Shown in pieces: positions 31,896-44,973 of a DNA stretch of 64,000 nt; within the stretch, counting starts at the first letter, position 1; each line of letters begins with the position of its first letter. The DNA lies in assembly GCA_037176725.1 (NCBI GenBank), contig JAZBRS010000075.1, forward strand, positions 74,154,001-74,218,000. Direction: 5' to 3'. A program made the translations under genes and the position numbers. This stretch comes from Posidonia oceanica. Its lineage: Eukaryota > Streptophyta > Magnoliopsida > Alismatales > Posidoniaceae. Below the pieces are notes generated by a model that saw nothing but the letters and a program-made list of their open reading frames with translations, was not told where the DNA came from and made no database searches.

Positions 31896-34800
31896 CTAGT
31901 ATCTTGCTTTCTTGCAGTATATTGATCTGCTTCTTCTTACACATACTGTTGTGATTATTTTGGCATGGAATATACGAGGTCTGGGTAGTAGTACTAAGCG
32001 TAGAGAACTTAGGAATTTAGTTCGCATGTCAAAGATGGATTTTCTCATAATTATGGAAACTAAACAGAATCTTTCTCCCAGTCTACTTTAAGAACCATTG
32101 GTTGTGGTAGGCTTAACAAGTGGGACCGTGGGAGTTCCTACCCTCCCAAGGCTTATCTAGAGGCATTTTGATGGGTTGGGATGATGCATCATCCTCCAAG
32201 ATGGAGGTTTATCATGGAAATTTCTCTTTATCTATCAAATTTAGAAACTATTCAGACTCTTTTGAATAGTAGCTCACAGGAGTATATGGACCTTATGCCA
32301 CATCGTCAAAAGTTTAATTTCTAGCAGAACTTAAACACTTACAGACCTTTGTAGGTGAAAGATGGGTCAATAGTGGGGATTTCAATATAGCTAGATTCTC
32401 TCATGAAAGATCAAATAGGTCCTATTATACCCTCTTGATGGCTGACTTTAATAATTATATTGTTGAAGCTAGCCTTATTGACTTGTCTCCAAATAATTAC
32501 TCTTTCACTTGGTCAAACTTCCAGGAAGAAGAAATACTAGTTAAACTAAACCCTTTTTTTATCTCTCCTGCTTAAGAGTCTCATTACTCTAGTTCCATCT
32601 GCTTTGGCAAATCTAGAATTGTTTCAAATCACATCCCAATTTGTAGTGCCACCAATCCGTTAGGATGGGGAACTTTTCCTTTTAGATTCTACAGATCTTG
32701 GCTTTATAACGAAGGCTTTGATAATCTTGTCCGGGATTGTTGAATTCCTTTTCTTCTAATGCAGATCCTATAGCTAGACTCTCCTATAAAATTAGAGCTA
32801 CTAAAGTAGCTATTAAGGCTTGGCTACTTATACACAGAAATGATTATAAATCAAGGTTGGTGGAAATTGATAACATGGTACAAAGGCTATATGCCCAAGC
32901 TGAATTAGCCCCCTTATCCCCCTCTGAATGGCAACAAAAACAAGCCTTGAGACATAAACATTTCAACATTCTTCTCCGCCAGGAAATCTACTGGAGACAA
33001 TGCTCCCGTATCCAGTGACTTAAAGAAGGAGACCTAAACACTTCTTTCTTTCATAAAATTACTAACTCTAGGAGAAGGAGAAATACGATCTCTTCCCTCA
33101 TCATTGATGGAGTCTGTTCAGAATCCCCACAAATTATTTGTAATTCCATTAATGATTACTTCTTTTCTCTTTTCAATAAGCCTTCCCCTCCTGTGTTTAC
33201 CCTAAATTGGGATTTGCTATTACCTATCAAATTAGCAAATCCCTTTGAAACTGAAGGTACTTTTTCAGAGTATAAAATTAGAAACAATGTCTTTTCCTTG
33301 CCTGGAGAAAAATCTCCAAGCCTTGATGGTTTCCCCCTTTGTTTCTATCATCACTTTTGGGATCTGATAAAGGGAGATCTCCTCGAGGTGTTTCGATCTC
33401 TCCATCAATCTGATGATATAGAAACTCTTAAATATATCAATCAAACCTTCACTACTCTCATCCCTAACAAACTAAATGCAGAGAAAGTACAAGATTATCA
33501 TCCTATTAGTTTGCTCAACTGTAGCTATAAAATAATATCAAAATGCTTAGCTTCCAAGATAAGCCCTATCCTTAATATTCTCCTAGATGACTCACAAAGT
33601 ACCTTTCTCCAAGGCCGCAATATCAGTGACTGTTTTATTGTTGCACAAGAAACCCTCCATCTTCTTCACTCCTCTCACTTGCAAGGATTCATGATAAAAT
33701 TGGACTTCGAGAAAGCCTTCAACAATGTTAATTGGGACTTTCTGTTGAATACCTTAGTCGGTTTTGGGTTTAGCAATAAATAGATTTCTTGGATTAGAAT
33801 GTGCATCTACACTTCTAAATTCTCTATTTTGATAAATGGATCACCTAAAGGCCACTTTGGTGCCTCTAATGGTCTTAGACAAGGGAACCTTTATCCCCTC
33901 TTCTATTTATATTAGTCACCTACCTTCTTAACAGGATGCTTTGTCTAGGAAAAGAAAATAACTTGATAAGTGGGATTAGATTCCCTAATAATGGGTTTGA
34001 TGTGCTAAATATCTAATATACTGATGACACCTTACTTTTCCTTTCTCCATCCATTAAGTGTTTTATAAACCTCAAGAGAATACTCTATTGTTTCCAAGCT
34101 TGTTCAGGTTTGAAAATGAACTTCCATAAATCCTCTCTTACTGGGATTGAGATCTCTAATGAACTATCTGAGCGATATAGTTCAATGCTAGGATGTGTAC
34201 AGACTCCTCTTCCCATAACATATCTAGGGCTCCCCCTTATTTTTAAAAAAGCCTCTCACAATGACTGGGCAATAGTTCTAGACAAACTTAATGCTAGATT
34301 GGATTGCTAGAAAAGTAGATATTTCTCTCTTGGGGGCCGTATCACATTGCTAAACTCGGTGTTATCTGCCATCCCCACTTACTACCTATCTGTTCTTCAC
34401 CTTCCTGTCAAGATTGAGAAATAAATTGATAAACTTCACAAGCATTTTCTTTGGAATTCAAATTCATCCGGGGGTGTGGGGTATATCACTTAGCTAAGTA
34501 GCAAAAGATATGCAAAAAGAAGTAATATGATGGTCTTGGGATAATAAATATCCTGAATTTTAATATTGCACTTAAACGCAAGCTCCTCTGGAATCTTCTA
34601 GTGAACAAATGCAACCTTAAATGGTGTCGTCTTTTTAAAAGCAGGTACCTCTATCACAATGATTTTGGGGCAATCCTTAACTCTACTTCTAGGAACACAT
34701 GCACTTTTTGGAAGGAATTAAAATATTGCTTTGTGATAGTAAATAATTACAGTCAATAATGGCAATTCCATTATATTTTGGGAAAGCAGATAGATAGATA

Positions 34801-36058
34801 ACACTCCTCTAAAATTTATCTATCCTGATCTTTACTTCCTAGCAAAGAACAAAAAATGGTCACTAGCTAAAATGATATCAGCATACCATGATAGAGGGTC
34901 AGACCTATTCAACCTCAACCTGAATCATTCACTTTCTCTTTTACCCCATCTCAACAACATCTTAAACTCTATCCTCCTCTCATCTGAGGAAGACACTATC
35001 TTATGGATGCTCTCCGAAAGTAAGGAATTCACTGTCAAAAGCTGCTATGATATTCTAAATGATGGTGGTTTAAGATCAATATTTAAAACAAGCATTTGGA
35101 AATGTGCAACTTCTTTAAAGGTTAAAACCTTTGCTTGGCTTGCACTCAATGATAAAATACTATCTCGGGCTAATCTTATGAAGAGAGGTTGGACAAGTCC
35201 ATTGCAGTGTGACATCTGTAGTTTCCATGAAGAATCAGTTACCCATCTAGCTTTTCTTTCATTGTTCTATTTCAAAAGCTATATGGAATTTCTACTTATA
35301 TAATGCTAATAATCATTTATCCCTTATAAGTTTATCTCAAACTTTTTCTCTTAAGCATTACTTTAAATTTTACATCAATAAGAAAGACAAGAACACCCTT
35401 GTTCTAGCTACTATTTGATGTTTTTGGTTATATCGTAATGATGTTATTTTTTGCAATAAAAGAAGAGATATTTTCTCAATATTTCATCATATTATGTCTC
35501 TAACAATTTTTTGGTCAGATAATATGATTACTGGACAGGGTGCTAAAGCTTCTTCAAATTCAGTTAACTTCCGACACATGTAGCGTAATTGAGACCTAAA
35601 TCATAATACACAGGGAACTACCAATGCAACCAATCCTGCTGGACATAGAAGCCCAGGAATTTCTGGAGACCCTACTCCTCCTAATGTAGATCGATCCTTG
35701 GGTGCATCCACTCAACTAAATGAACCAAATGAGCCGGAAGAATGGAGACTCATGGAGAAGGATACCAATGCCCATCAGTCCTCACAGAATTATTCTTTTC
35801 TTCTCCCCTATTGCGCTGTATTTTATATTTTCCCCAAACGCTTGCAGGGTTTGGTTTCTTGGGTTCTCTTTTGAGTTATGTTTAGTTTCATCCCTGTTCC
35901 TTTTGATTTATGCTTCTCTCAGGATCCTGTCTGGACTATCTTTTATTGCTTTTGTTTTCTTACCTCCTTTAGGAGGATAAACTCTTGTATCTTATTGCTT
36001 GGTGGTGGTATCTATAGTCAAGTTGTAGCTATTTAGAATATCTAACGCTTACAAAAAA
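31896..36058 (+). mobile_element. Decayed LINE (L1-type non-LTR retrotransposon)
   Basis: One degraded ORF2-like coding region. An endonuclease start (LAWNIRGLGSSTKRRELRN, near 31960) is followed by many stops. The RT region has SPSLDGFPLCFYHHFW, LIPNKLNAEKVQDYHPISLL and LDFEKAFNNVNWDF (33300-33740), GLRQGN near 33870 and YTDDT (usually YADD) near 34017, preceded by a stop. A zinc-binding RT-associated domain follows at 34872-35303 (SIWKCATSLKVKTFAWLALN and CDICSFHEESVTHL). It ends in a short A run near 36053-36058. No target duplication was identified, and the 5' end abuts the LTR at 31895. Confidence 0.85.
33193..34310 (+). pseudogene. LINE reverse transcriptase region
   Basis: An open stretch of 196 codons (33193-33780) carries RT blocks 0-4. 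After a stop at 33781, [20 protein letters not shown], the mutated catalytic YTDD and FHKSSLTGIEIS/YLGLPLIF follow in broken frames. The enzyme would copy its own RNA at a nicked target; this copy is inactive. Confidence 0.85.
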
Positions 36059-37339
36059 GGAGGACACCCCAAAAAGGCAAAATTTCATCATCTTTGAAGA
36101 ACTAAATGGTATCCGTTTAGACCATGGTTACACATCCTTAAGTAGACGAGTCAATTTTAGTTTCAAAATGAAATCTACTCCTAATTTAAAAGGAAAATCT
36201 GATCCAAACGTAAATAATATAATATTAACACTAAAACTAAACAGTACGATGCTAACTATCTAAGATATACAGAAGAAATGAAAACCTAATATCTAATAGA
36301 AGATAAAATAAATCCTAATTATATTGTTATTGGGTGATCGGATGAACACAAATGTAAGACAAGGACACTGTATAAACTTGTATATAACCTACTTACTATT
36401 GATACAATACAAGAAAAGAGAAAGATGCATATACAAAGTCGAATGGAGGGAAAAGATGATGAAAATAAAAGAATAATTAATTGAAGAAGGTGAGTAAGAG
36501 CACACTGTTGAAATTCATCAATAACTGATGATTTTTTTCCTTTACTTTGAAATAACGGCTTAGGCCAGAAAAGGTGTCTAAAGCATTATGAGATGTCTTC
36601 TTGCCGGAGTGACCAATGGTCATTTGTCTAGAACGTCATCGTTTCCTAGTTCAAGTTTCAGTGCGAACCAAAGGTACTTGTTACTAGAGAAATGAATTAT
36701 GAATTATGACTGATAATTAAACTCTTCGTGGCGTTTATAAATTTAACTCATCTATCATGGTAGATGAATCAGACGATTTTTTGACCTCTTATTCATGTCC
36801 ATTTCATTTTTTAGAAAGTTTTGTCACATTTAATGAATTTTATGAGTTTTATTATTAAGCGTTGCACTTGTAAAATATGATAGACTCAAATAAATGACTT
36901 CCAAGATCTTTTGTATTTCTTGTAGGTTGAGAGTAGTACTTCATGTGCTCCTCAAGGAAGTTGACATTGAGTCATGGTTCAAATTGCTTTTTTAATACAT
37001 TTTACTTTATGAATAAGTGAATACTTTGTGTTTGTATACTTGTGTACTTGACATTTTAATGATGTGTACTTGATTTTATATACATGTGTACTTGTGTATG
37101 TCTACTTGTGTACTTGACATTTTGATGATATATACTTGATTTTATATACATGTGTACTTGACATTTTAGTTTAATATATCAAACTATTTTAAATTTTTGA
37201 TGAATTCTAATTATGATGTGTTTGTATATTTGCGTATGGATATACAAAGTATTCATTTTAATTATTTATGTTGCTGCAAGCTAAACTGGTTTTCATAAAC
37301 AACATAATGGATATAAGAAAATTTTAAAAAATATATATT
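36059..37339. other. AT-rich intergenic DNA with a small tandem repeat
   Basis: No gene is recognised. At 37033-37170 the phrase GTGTACTTGACATTTT recurs near 37042, 37108 and 37151 with TTGATTTTATATACATGTGT between copies, a short minisatellite. Confidence 0.5.
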
Positions 37340-37605
37340 TTACACATTTCCTGATGGAATTTCCGTCGGTAAATTATTTATTTACTGGCGGAATTTCCAT
37401 CATTAATTATAAATTACCGATGGAAATTCCATTAGGCTCGTAAAATATTTTAAAATAATATTGAAATTAATACCAACGGATAAATTATTTACTAACAGAA
37501 TTTTCGATAAATCTGTCGCTAAATAAGGTTAGCGATGTATCCTATACCTACGGATAATTAATGATTAAAAATCCATTTTGTAAAAAAGACATTTGTTGTA
37601 GTTCA
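37340..37605. mobile_element. CACTA-like non-autonomous element fragment
   Basis: It contains alternating GGAATTTCCGTCGGTAAAT, GGCGGAATTTCCATCATTAA and ACCGATGGAAATTCC words. The right side ends near TTTGTTGTAGTTC, close to the complement of a CACTACAA terminus. Inverted CCGTCGGT/ACCGACGG subterminal repeats are common in plant CACTA-derived elements. The left terminus is not identifiable. Confidence 0.4.
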
Positions 37606-39590
37606 ATAAAAGTAAGTTTAAACCAATTATGAGAAACTTCATTTTTTGTGACCAGTTGTCAACTCACAATCAAAAAAGTATATTATTAGAAGTCTAATGA
37701 CACTCTATACACCCATTATGTTTTATCTTTAACTCATGATTCATGTCACTCGTAACAAGCAATCTCAAAGTCTTGATCAAATTTCAAAATCACCAATCAA
37801 AATCTAAATAACCTCGAGATAGATACACTAGAAACATAATGCTCAACATGCTTCCACTGCGCACTCAGTTTAAAAAATTTTCAAAAACAAGAATATAGAA
37901 TCTCAACCTCCAAGTGCCTCAAAATCTAATCATAAACTATGAAGTTAAAATCCTCAAAAGTAGTATTCACCTAAGATCAAACTGCTATGTTACCATTTCT
38001 GTCGCGCCTTCATCTAGAGAATGTGACCACCACACACTTGCACAGATAAGCTTTGGAAGAAGGCTATACAAGCATGCAAGGCTAAATAATATATCGATGT
38101 AATTAAATAATCAACTAAATTGCAGTGGAATTTCCAATGAATAATCCAACGTTCATGTACAAATAATTCTTACAAATTGAATACAACAATCAAAATACAA
38201 ATGATCACTTCTATGGTCTACAGCCTTCCCAATAATCTGGCTAACTTGTTAAATACTCCATGTCTGATTTTTTTTTTTTTTTTTTTTTTTGCTAACCTCC
38301 ATGTCTGATATTAATCATAAATATCTGAAAATATTAAACAGATTAGGGTGAGCCAAACCGGCTCAGCTAGTATCCCTATTTTACTAGTCAAACCAAGTAG
38401 TATCATTTTATCCAATAAATAATTATATCCAATAATATCCTTAAACAAATATTTCAAAATCAAGCGTTCACATGATTAAATCAAGATCCATAATTACGTA
38501 CAAAAGCCACACAATAATTTAATTCTTCATCACAAACGCAACCATATACAATCCCTAAAACTCGGTTCAACATGTATTAGCTATATGTACCTATTTCAGT
38601 TGCGTATTACTTTAGCCATTAGATCTTTACCTTACGATTCACGTTAAAATCGTCATTATTTTGATAGTGATTTTGATAATTTTGTTTTTCCCTCCTTTCT
38701 TGGTGGTTATGGTTTTTATTTAGCAACTTTTATTATTTAGTAACCTTATTTTATGGGATTTAAAATCAATAATCCTATATTTGGAGAGAGGGAGAGGATG
38801 AGAGAGAGGGGGAGAGAGGAAATCGTGACTGAGAGAGTCATGTGTATATTCATTCAAATTTGGTTACTTTTAATTTTATTATATTTTTATATTTAGTGTT
38901 ACTATTCTTTTCCATGTAATAGTGTTAATGATATTTTCACATAATAATATTGAGTTAATGGTATTTTTATGTAAAATAGTAATATCAATTTATAAACAGT
39001 AATATTAATATCTGTATAGATAATAGTAATATTACTATTACTATTATCTTTGTATATTTTTAGTATTAGTATATAATATTATTATTAAAATTTGATTAAT
39101 ATTAATATTACTATTTTCCTCGTATTACTGTTGTCCTCCTTGTTGCAACGATCTTTAGTTGTTTTTATAAGTTATAATAGGGAGGGATATACAGTTGAGA
39201 TGAAATCTCATCTAAGAAGTATATGAGGAACATACATTGCTCTCTATTTTATCTACTAACAGTCTCAAGAACGTCGAATTTAATTATGCTTATCAATGTC
39301 AACAAATTGACCACACATCCCTTGTGTCATTATATCATCAAAACTAGATTACTAGTTAACTAAACTATTAAAAGTAGAAGATACTTGCCCCATAAATCCG
39401 CGTATTAACTCTCCATCGTATTCTCACCGATTTCATCTTCAGGATCTATCCTCATCTCTCTCTCTCTCTCTCACTCTCTCTCTCGTATTTTAATCAAAGA
39501 ACAAAGACTGCATGAAATCTCCTGCGCCAGCCATGCATATGAGTCCTGCGTCAGCCATGCATATGAGTCACAACCTGGTAAGCATGGCAA
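37606..39590. other. AT-rich intergenic DNA
   Basis: No gene is recognised. It holds a poly-T run (about 38270-38290), a GA-rich stretch (38783-38820) and a CT microsatellite (about 39458-39486). Codon-like frames are short and without motifs. Confidence 0.5.
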
Positions 39591-40551
39591 TAGGGGTGTA
39601 CACAATTCGATTAGAATTAATTAATTAAATTGAACCAAATCATTTTTTATTGTTCAATTTGATTTAGATTTGTTTAATGATTTGGTTAGGTTCTCAAATT
39701 TTGGAACCATTATTAGTGATTCGGTTCTTGGTACTGGATATGATTAACCGAATCGAATCGAAAATCGATCCATATATTAATATATTATATATATATATAA
39801 ATATTTTATATCTCCATCCTTCATCTACCATTGAATTAAATAAGTTTAAATCTCCATCATTCATCTACCATTAGTTGATAGCATATTTTCTTAAAATTAT
39901 TTTGATAGTGTACTATCACAAGATATTTATTGTTTTTACTTGATCTTGTTTTATTCATCTTCAGTATAATGCATTTGAAAATTAAATTAAGTATTCTAAA
40001 CGGCTGAATGGAGATTAGATTGTTGACCCAGCAATTCGTTACTAGCTTACACATTTCATTTCATTTCATGCAATAGTTGAATGATTCTGCACTATCCATT
40101 TATATCGGCTAATTTACATTTATTTATGTAAATGAATGGCGTTCTTAACAAACTAGATTATAAGTTTATAACAGACTAGATTATGATGACATTCTTGACC
40201 ATTGTGAGCTAATTATAAATCGAGATAATCTTCATTGGATTATAAGTTTATAAAGCTAGAGACAGCATGAATAATATTCGACCTTCATGGTTGTAAATAA
40301 TAATCTTGATTGCAACTCTCATTACTTATTTTTTAATAATATTGTTAAATCATATTTTGATAGATACTTAGATTGAAAACGAGAATCAAATCAAACTGAC
40401 CGATTTTTTGACAGTTCGGTTCCAAATACATACATAGTTCGGTTCGGTTCCAATATAATCAGAACCGATAGGTACGGTTCGACTCATGGTTCTTGTAAAA
40501 ATCGAACTGAATCTAACCAAACCAAATCAAACCAAACCATGTGCACCCCTA
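39591..40551. mobile_element. hAT-like non-autonomous DNA element
   Basis: Imperfect terminal inverted repeats TAGGGGTGTACAC and GTGCACCCCTA bound 961 bp of AT-rich, non-coding DNA. Subterminal GGTTCGGTTC words near 40440 and AACCAAACC words near 40520 are typical of such elements. Flanking 8-mers CATGGCAA (39583) and CATGGTAG (40552) agree at six positions, as in a decayed 8-bp hAT target duplication. It lies about 390 bp beyond the GLR stop codon. Confidence 0.6.
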
Positions 40552-40942
40552 CATGGTAGTTGTGATTTGCTTTAATATTTTAAGGGTAAATTACATATTC
40601 CTCCTATATTGCTATCTAATTACATATACGTTAGTTCTTTTTATATTTTGGTTTGGATTATCACATAACCTGATATTGACTACAATCTCCATCAAATGCA
40701 TAGCGGTAAGATTGTTAGATTGTAATATATTTTTTATAGAATCTGATAAACTCATGTAATAAATTTTATTTTTTCAACTTAATATTTTTTTGACATATAT
40801 AAGAAATATAATAATGTATTATATTTCAACTGAATAAATCACCCAAACAAGATTTTCACGAATGTACTACAAAAAAAATCAAAATTGTCTACTTCCTCAA
40901 ATTTTATATAACTATCTAAAATTTTTACCAAATTAATCCATC
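40552..40942. other. GLR 3' flank
   Basis: AT-rich sequence between the hAT-like element and the GLR stop codon, presumably the 3' untranslated region and flank. No single polyadenylation signal is convincing. Confidence 0.4.
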
Positions 40943-43900
40943 CTAATTAATTGACATGATCTCAATCAGTGGTGCTTCTGGGTGTACTCTACGCTCTACG
41001 TTTTGCATCTCCAGATTCCCCCTCTGTGGTTGCATGGCAGGTGGTTCTTGCATTTCCAGATTCCCCCTCTGTGTGTGCACGTCACGGCGATGGAACCTCC
41101 GAAGCAGGTAGACAAGAATAGCAACGATAGCGGAAATGACAGCAGAGATGAGGAACAGAGCCCAGAAGCTATCAATGTCAAGGTTTTCTCTGTTCACGCT
41201 GGGGTCGTTACTTGGGCAGCTGAATGGATCGAGCGCGAACGTCTTCGCCGTTACCCTTTTCAACGTGCCATCCTCGGTTAGGTTTAAGATTGCGCTTGAG
41301 ACGTCAGGCGTCAATGGCGATCCTTTATCGAATGCCTGTAATGGCAAATTCGTAGTGACTGCATCAAGATAAGCAGATAAGCAGAAACAAGCAAAATTAA
41401 GGTAAGAACAAGTTTATGGTACTTACGAAACCAAAACCGCCAAGCTTGTAGGTTTCTCCTGTGACAGTGTACTCTTTCCCGTACTTAGAGAGGAAAATCC
41501 TAATGTAAGGAGTTTCAAGAAAAGCAGCTGTAATGTTTCCCCTTCGAAAAGCCTCAGGGTACCCTTCTTCCGATGTAATCGTGTGGATGTTTTCTCTCTT
41601 GTATTCGAGGACACTTTGTAGGTAGTCTAAAACAAACGAAGGATCGCTGCAGCCAACCTGCTCCATTAATCCCTGGTTGTTTATCTTCGGCTGGAGCTTC
41701 TGGACTGTTAGAATGGAGCTGAGACTTGCAGTATAACTTTGTGTTATAACCAAGGCTACAAAAAGCCATACTAAGACCGCTACTCTAGCAAAATTGCTGT
41801 AGAGATTTCCTGCATGCAAATATAGACAAGGCTAAACAATAAAAAAATAAATAACATCCAGTTTCAGGATAGATTTGAGATCTAATAGAATTGATACCAT
41901 GAGAGAAGAAGATGGCAGAGCAGGCAAACCACAATCCTGCAGCGATCTGATTCCGCTCTGGTTGTCTTCCATTCTCTCCCGGATTAGGACCACGTTCCAA
42001 CCACCAGACAATGAAACCTGTGTAGATTGATAACATTGCAATCCCAAACCACATCTTCCATGTGAATGGTTTCACAAACATCCATGATGTACTCACCCGT
42101 TCCAGCGGAACCACCTTTGACAGCCCGGAGTCCATGTACGGCACTGTGAAGTCAACATACTTCAAACGGTCGTGCATGATGGTGATGTCCCCGATAGCAG
42201 CAGAATATGTCTGTCATTGTGTATGGATCATTGATCATGCATCGTTTGTATATGTATATCTAGAATTCGGGGACTATCTCAACTATGTTTGTATCTAGAA
42301 ATTAAGTTGGGTACGTTGTATATGTACCTTATTTGAGTGCACTTCTTTCAGCATATCATCATATTTGCCATGGAAGGGGTGGTAGTCGATGCGAAGATGG
42401 TAAGGCATCTTTCTCAAGGCTGCTTTGAAAACTTCGATGGAGAGGCCAGAGTAAGTTGTATTGTCTGATGTATCTGTGAACTGAGGAAATGTACCATTAA
42501 CTGGGACGAGTACGTCTAATACGTCCCATCCACCTGGTATCCATGACGGACCTCCTGGCCAGTACACCGACCCAAAAGCTCTAATACCTTTTTCACGGTT
42601 CTTGTGAAAACCCACCGCCTTAGACCAATTTCCCATCTCTCGGACACCGCTACCCACAACGTTCACAATCGTAAACGTCGTGCCATTTGACAACAATTCC
42701 CTATTCTGGAATCGAATGTATCCACTCAAACCTTTGAAACCAGTAGATGTCGCTATATCATCTGAGGATAGCTGCTTTGACATGGTGGTGTCGTCCTTCT
42801 TGCTTGTTCCTGATGCAATAGCAATGGTCTGAATGGCATCATACGCAAGGAGTGCATGAAATTCTGGTTTGACATCTTCTACGTCCGTACCAATCTCCGA
42901 CGTGTATCTTCGTCGGAAATTGGTGAGGAAATTCTTGTAAAATGGATCGGATTGGTTTGCAAAGTTTCTCAGTTCCACCACCCCTTGGGTGTAGGGTGAC
43001 ATGACCGAGGAGTTGAGACGACGGGTAATGCCATCGTTAGTGATCCAAACGTAGCCTTCCGTCATCATCCCCAAGTTTGTTGCTTGTTTGAACAGGTCCG
43101 TCGCGAAGAGTGGTGATGCTCGCAAGACGGCAAACACCCTACACTTACTGCCATTGACCTCCTGCAACCCTTCTCTAATCGTTGTTGTGGGATCCAGGAA
43201 CGAGTCATAGCGTGGGAACGCCTTGTAACGTTCAACATCGGATCCAATGCCCTGAAGGGCCTTGGAAAGAAGGGAGATGCTTCCAACGGAGATGCCACCG
43301 AGACCATCATCCTCATAGAGCACAACGACCCTTCTCCAACTGTAGTTCCCGACGAGATCGACGATACATTGTATCTGCGAAGAGAACTTGTCCGACATCC
43401 GGACCAAGTAAGGCCATGACGTCGCCGGAGCTAAGGAAGGTCCGGTCGGGAAGGATATCACAGGAATCTGCACTGTGTTTCTCATCTCCCCGGCCAAGGC
43501 TTCTTCAGTCCATGTGTGGGCACCAATGAGGACTACGTCGGCTCTCCATGGACCAATGAGATCCTCCACTACATGAAGTCAATCAGATCAAGGATGATCA
43601 CTATCTTGTTGACAAGACATGATTCAAGGTGTTGTTTGGTTTGTGAAGTTCTGTTGATTCTAGAATTTCTATTCAAACATCAATTTGACCAGCTTGTTAA
43701 AAAAAGAGAGAGAGGCCAACCAGGAATACTCTCGCACAACCGAAAGGCCTGTTGCAATAAACAAATTAAGATGATCCCCTGTTTATGTGATAGGTCGATC
43801 CCAAATCAGTACTTTTTAAGTTTCAGGTTAATTGAGTATGTTGTTTGGTCTGATAAAATTTACTTAACATCACTATATCTAAACATGAGAAAATTCATGG

Positions 43901-44751
43901 ACATGAAATATTTTTTGTTTCTGTGAATAGAAATTTAATGTGAGATATGAGAGGATTTTATTTTGGTTGTTTTCAAATAAAGTTGATATGTCTTAGCTGG
44001 GATTTTTTTCTGAGAAATTATATATCAACCTCATGCTTTTGCATTTATATAAAAAACTCTCTCAGCTTTTAACATAATTGTGCATTCCCCATTTTGTTTC
44101 TAAGAGGTCTTTTAGAAATCCCTAGGATATAACTTTAATTACCATTTTGGATAAGTTGATTAAAATATCCTTCTTCTTTTTTCCAAATCAGCCTTGTACC
44201 TTCAAACATGAGAGGTTTAGATGAAAAGGACCATAATTCTCACTTCACAATTGTTTCTAATTTTCTCGAAATTTTGAAGGAGTAGAGAAAAACTTAAAAG
44301 TCTATTGGTCCTTCTGTGGATTTCAGAATGATAGATACATGAATGGAACAAATCGACTACCCTAAATTCCGACTCTTGAAATCCTATAACCCAAACACAT
44401 GAATTCGCTAGAAATTGTAGAAAATCCTTTCAATCCAAACAATCCCCTCTAAAAAAACCAGCCCCTCACAAAAACGATAAAGAGTTATTTACCTGTAGCA
44501 GCAGCACCCAAGCTTGAGTTCCTGAAGCTGACGAAGAGTGGTGAGGCAGAAGAGTTGAACTGCTCAACTGCAACTTCCATGGCGATCATTTGCTCTATAC
44601 CATCCTGTGAATTGGGATTGATGACTGCACCAACATTAAGTGCTGCCACAGCTGATCCATTTAACAGGAGAAAACAAGAACACCAGCAGCAGCAGCTGAG
44701 GAAGAGCAGCGATTGGGAGGTGGAGTTAGACATGTGCTTTGTAACTTGCAT
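40943..44751 (-). CDS. Glutamate receptor-like channel (GLR, probably clade II)
   Basis: Five exons on the minus strand: 44751-44493, 43568-42328, 42210-41898, 41809-41427 and 41335-40943. They sum to 2589 nt (862 residues plus stop) with matching phases and GT-AG introns. Order of parts: signal peptide (1-37, Cys/Leu-rich, ends SAVAALNVGAV); ligand-binding periplasmic-type ATD with NVGAVINPNSQDGIEQMIAM and TWTEEALAGEM; first lobe of the glutamate-binding domain (around 440-500); second half of S1 (YSAAIGDITIMHDRLKYVDF); TM1 (MWFGIAMLSIYTGFIVWWLE); pore loop (IAAGLWFACSAIFFSHG); TM3 with SYTASLSSILTV; S2 (GGFGFAFDKGSPLTPDVS); TM4 (WALFLISAVISAIVAILVYL). GLRs are plasma-membrane, ligand-gated cation channels with roles in calcium signalling. 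The DPN/INPNSQDG and SYTASL motifs favour clade II. The fifth acceptor was chosen at 41336 because it restores GFAFDKGSP; the upstream AG at 41361 breaks the frame. No stop or frameshift is seen. Confidence 0.9.
41000..41085 (-). repeat. Internal duplication in the GLR C-terminus
   Basis: CAGATTCCCCCTCTGTG occurs twice, about 48 bp apart, near the end of exon 5. On the coding strand it gives QRGNLEMQ twice (TQRGNLEMQEPPAMQPQRGN). It lies in the cytoplasmic tail after TM4 and keeps the frame. Confidence 0.85.
43569..44492 (-). other. GLR intron 1 (924 bp)
   Basis: The donor GTAAAT at 44492 and the acceptor ...CATGTAG at 43569 bound an AT-rich intron without recognisable inserted elements. The other introns are short: 117, 88 and 91 bp. 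Confidence 0.85.
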
Positions 44752-44973
44752 GGCATTCTACTGGAGAGAATTGCAGTAGATATAGATGGAAAGAGTTGAC
44801 TTTTATCCTCAATACGCCGTTGACTTTTTCCCGCCGGCCCTGCGGTTGGTGCCGTAAACGCAGATGCAAGTCAGCTGCATAACTAATTCGCCGTTTCCAA
44901 AACTTTTAGAGTTTCTGTTCCCATTGTCTTGGGTTTTCGTTCCACTAATGTTTTTTTTTATTTGCTTTACTTG
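44752..44973 (-). promoter_or_regulatory. GLR promoter region with two W-box-like motifs
   Basis: TTGACT occurs at 44796-44801 and 44820-44825 (both as GTTGACTTTT), the core of WRKY-binding W-boxes. A TATA-like CTATATC on the minus strand lies near 44786-44780, only about 30 bp before the first ATG (44751). The second in-frame Met (44733) could therefore also serve as start. The Cop-3 5' LTR starts at 44974, so the retained promoter is short unless it extends into Cop-3. Confidence 0.45.
44969..44973 (+). repeat. Target-site duplication ACTTG, left copy (Cop-3)
   Basis: It is identical to 49658-49662. The 3' LTR ends ATCG instead of ATCA in the 5' LTR, a point change in the terminal CA. Confidence 0.88.

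Noticed and set aside
38260..38292. Poly-T run as a retroposon tail
   Set aside because: No retroposon body or target duplication could be recognised beside it.
41336..41361. Alternative GLR exon 5 acceptor at the upstream AG (41361)
   Set aside because: It would break the frame and lose GFAFDKGSP; the AG at 41336 keeps phase and the conserved motif.
43182..43529. 115-codon plus-strand frame
   Set aside because: Antisense shadow of GLR exon 2, which has clear family motifs.
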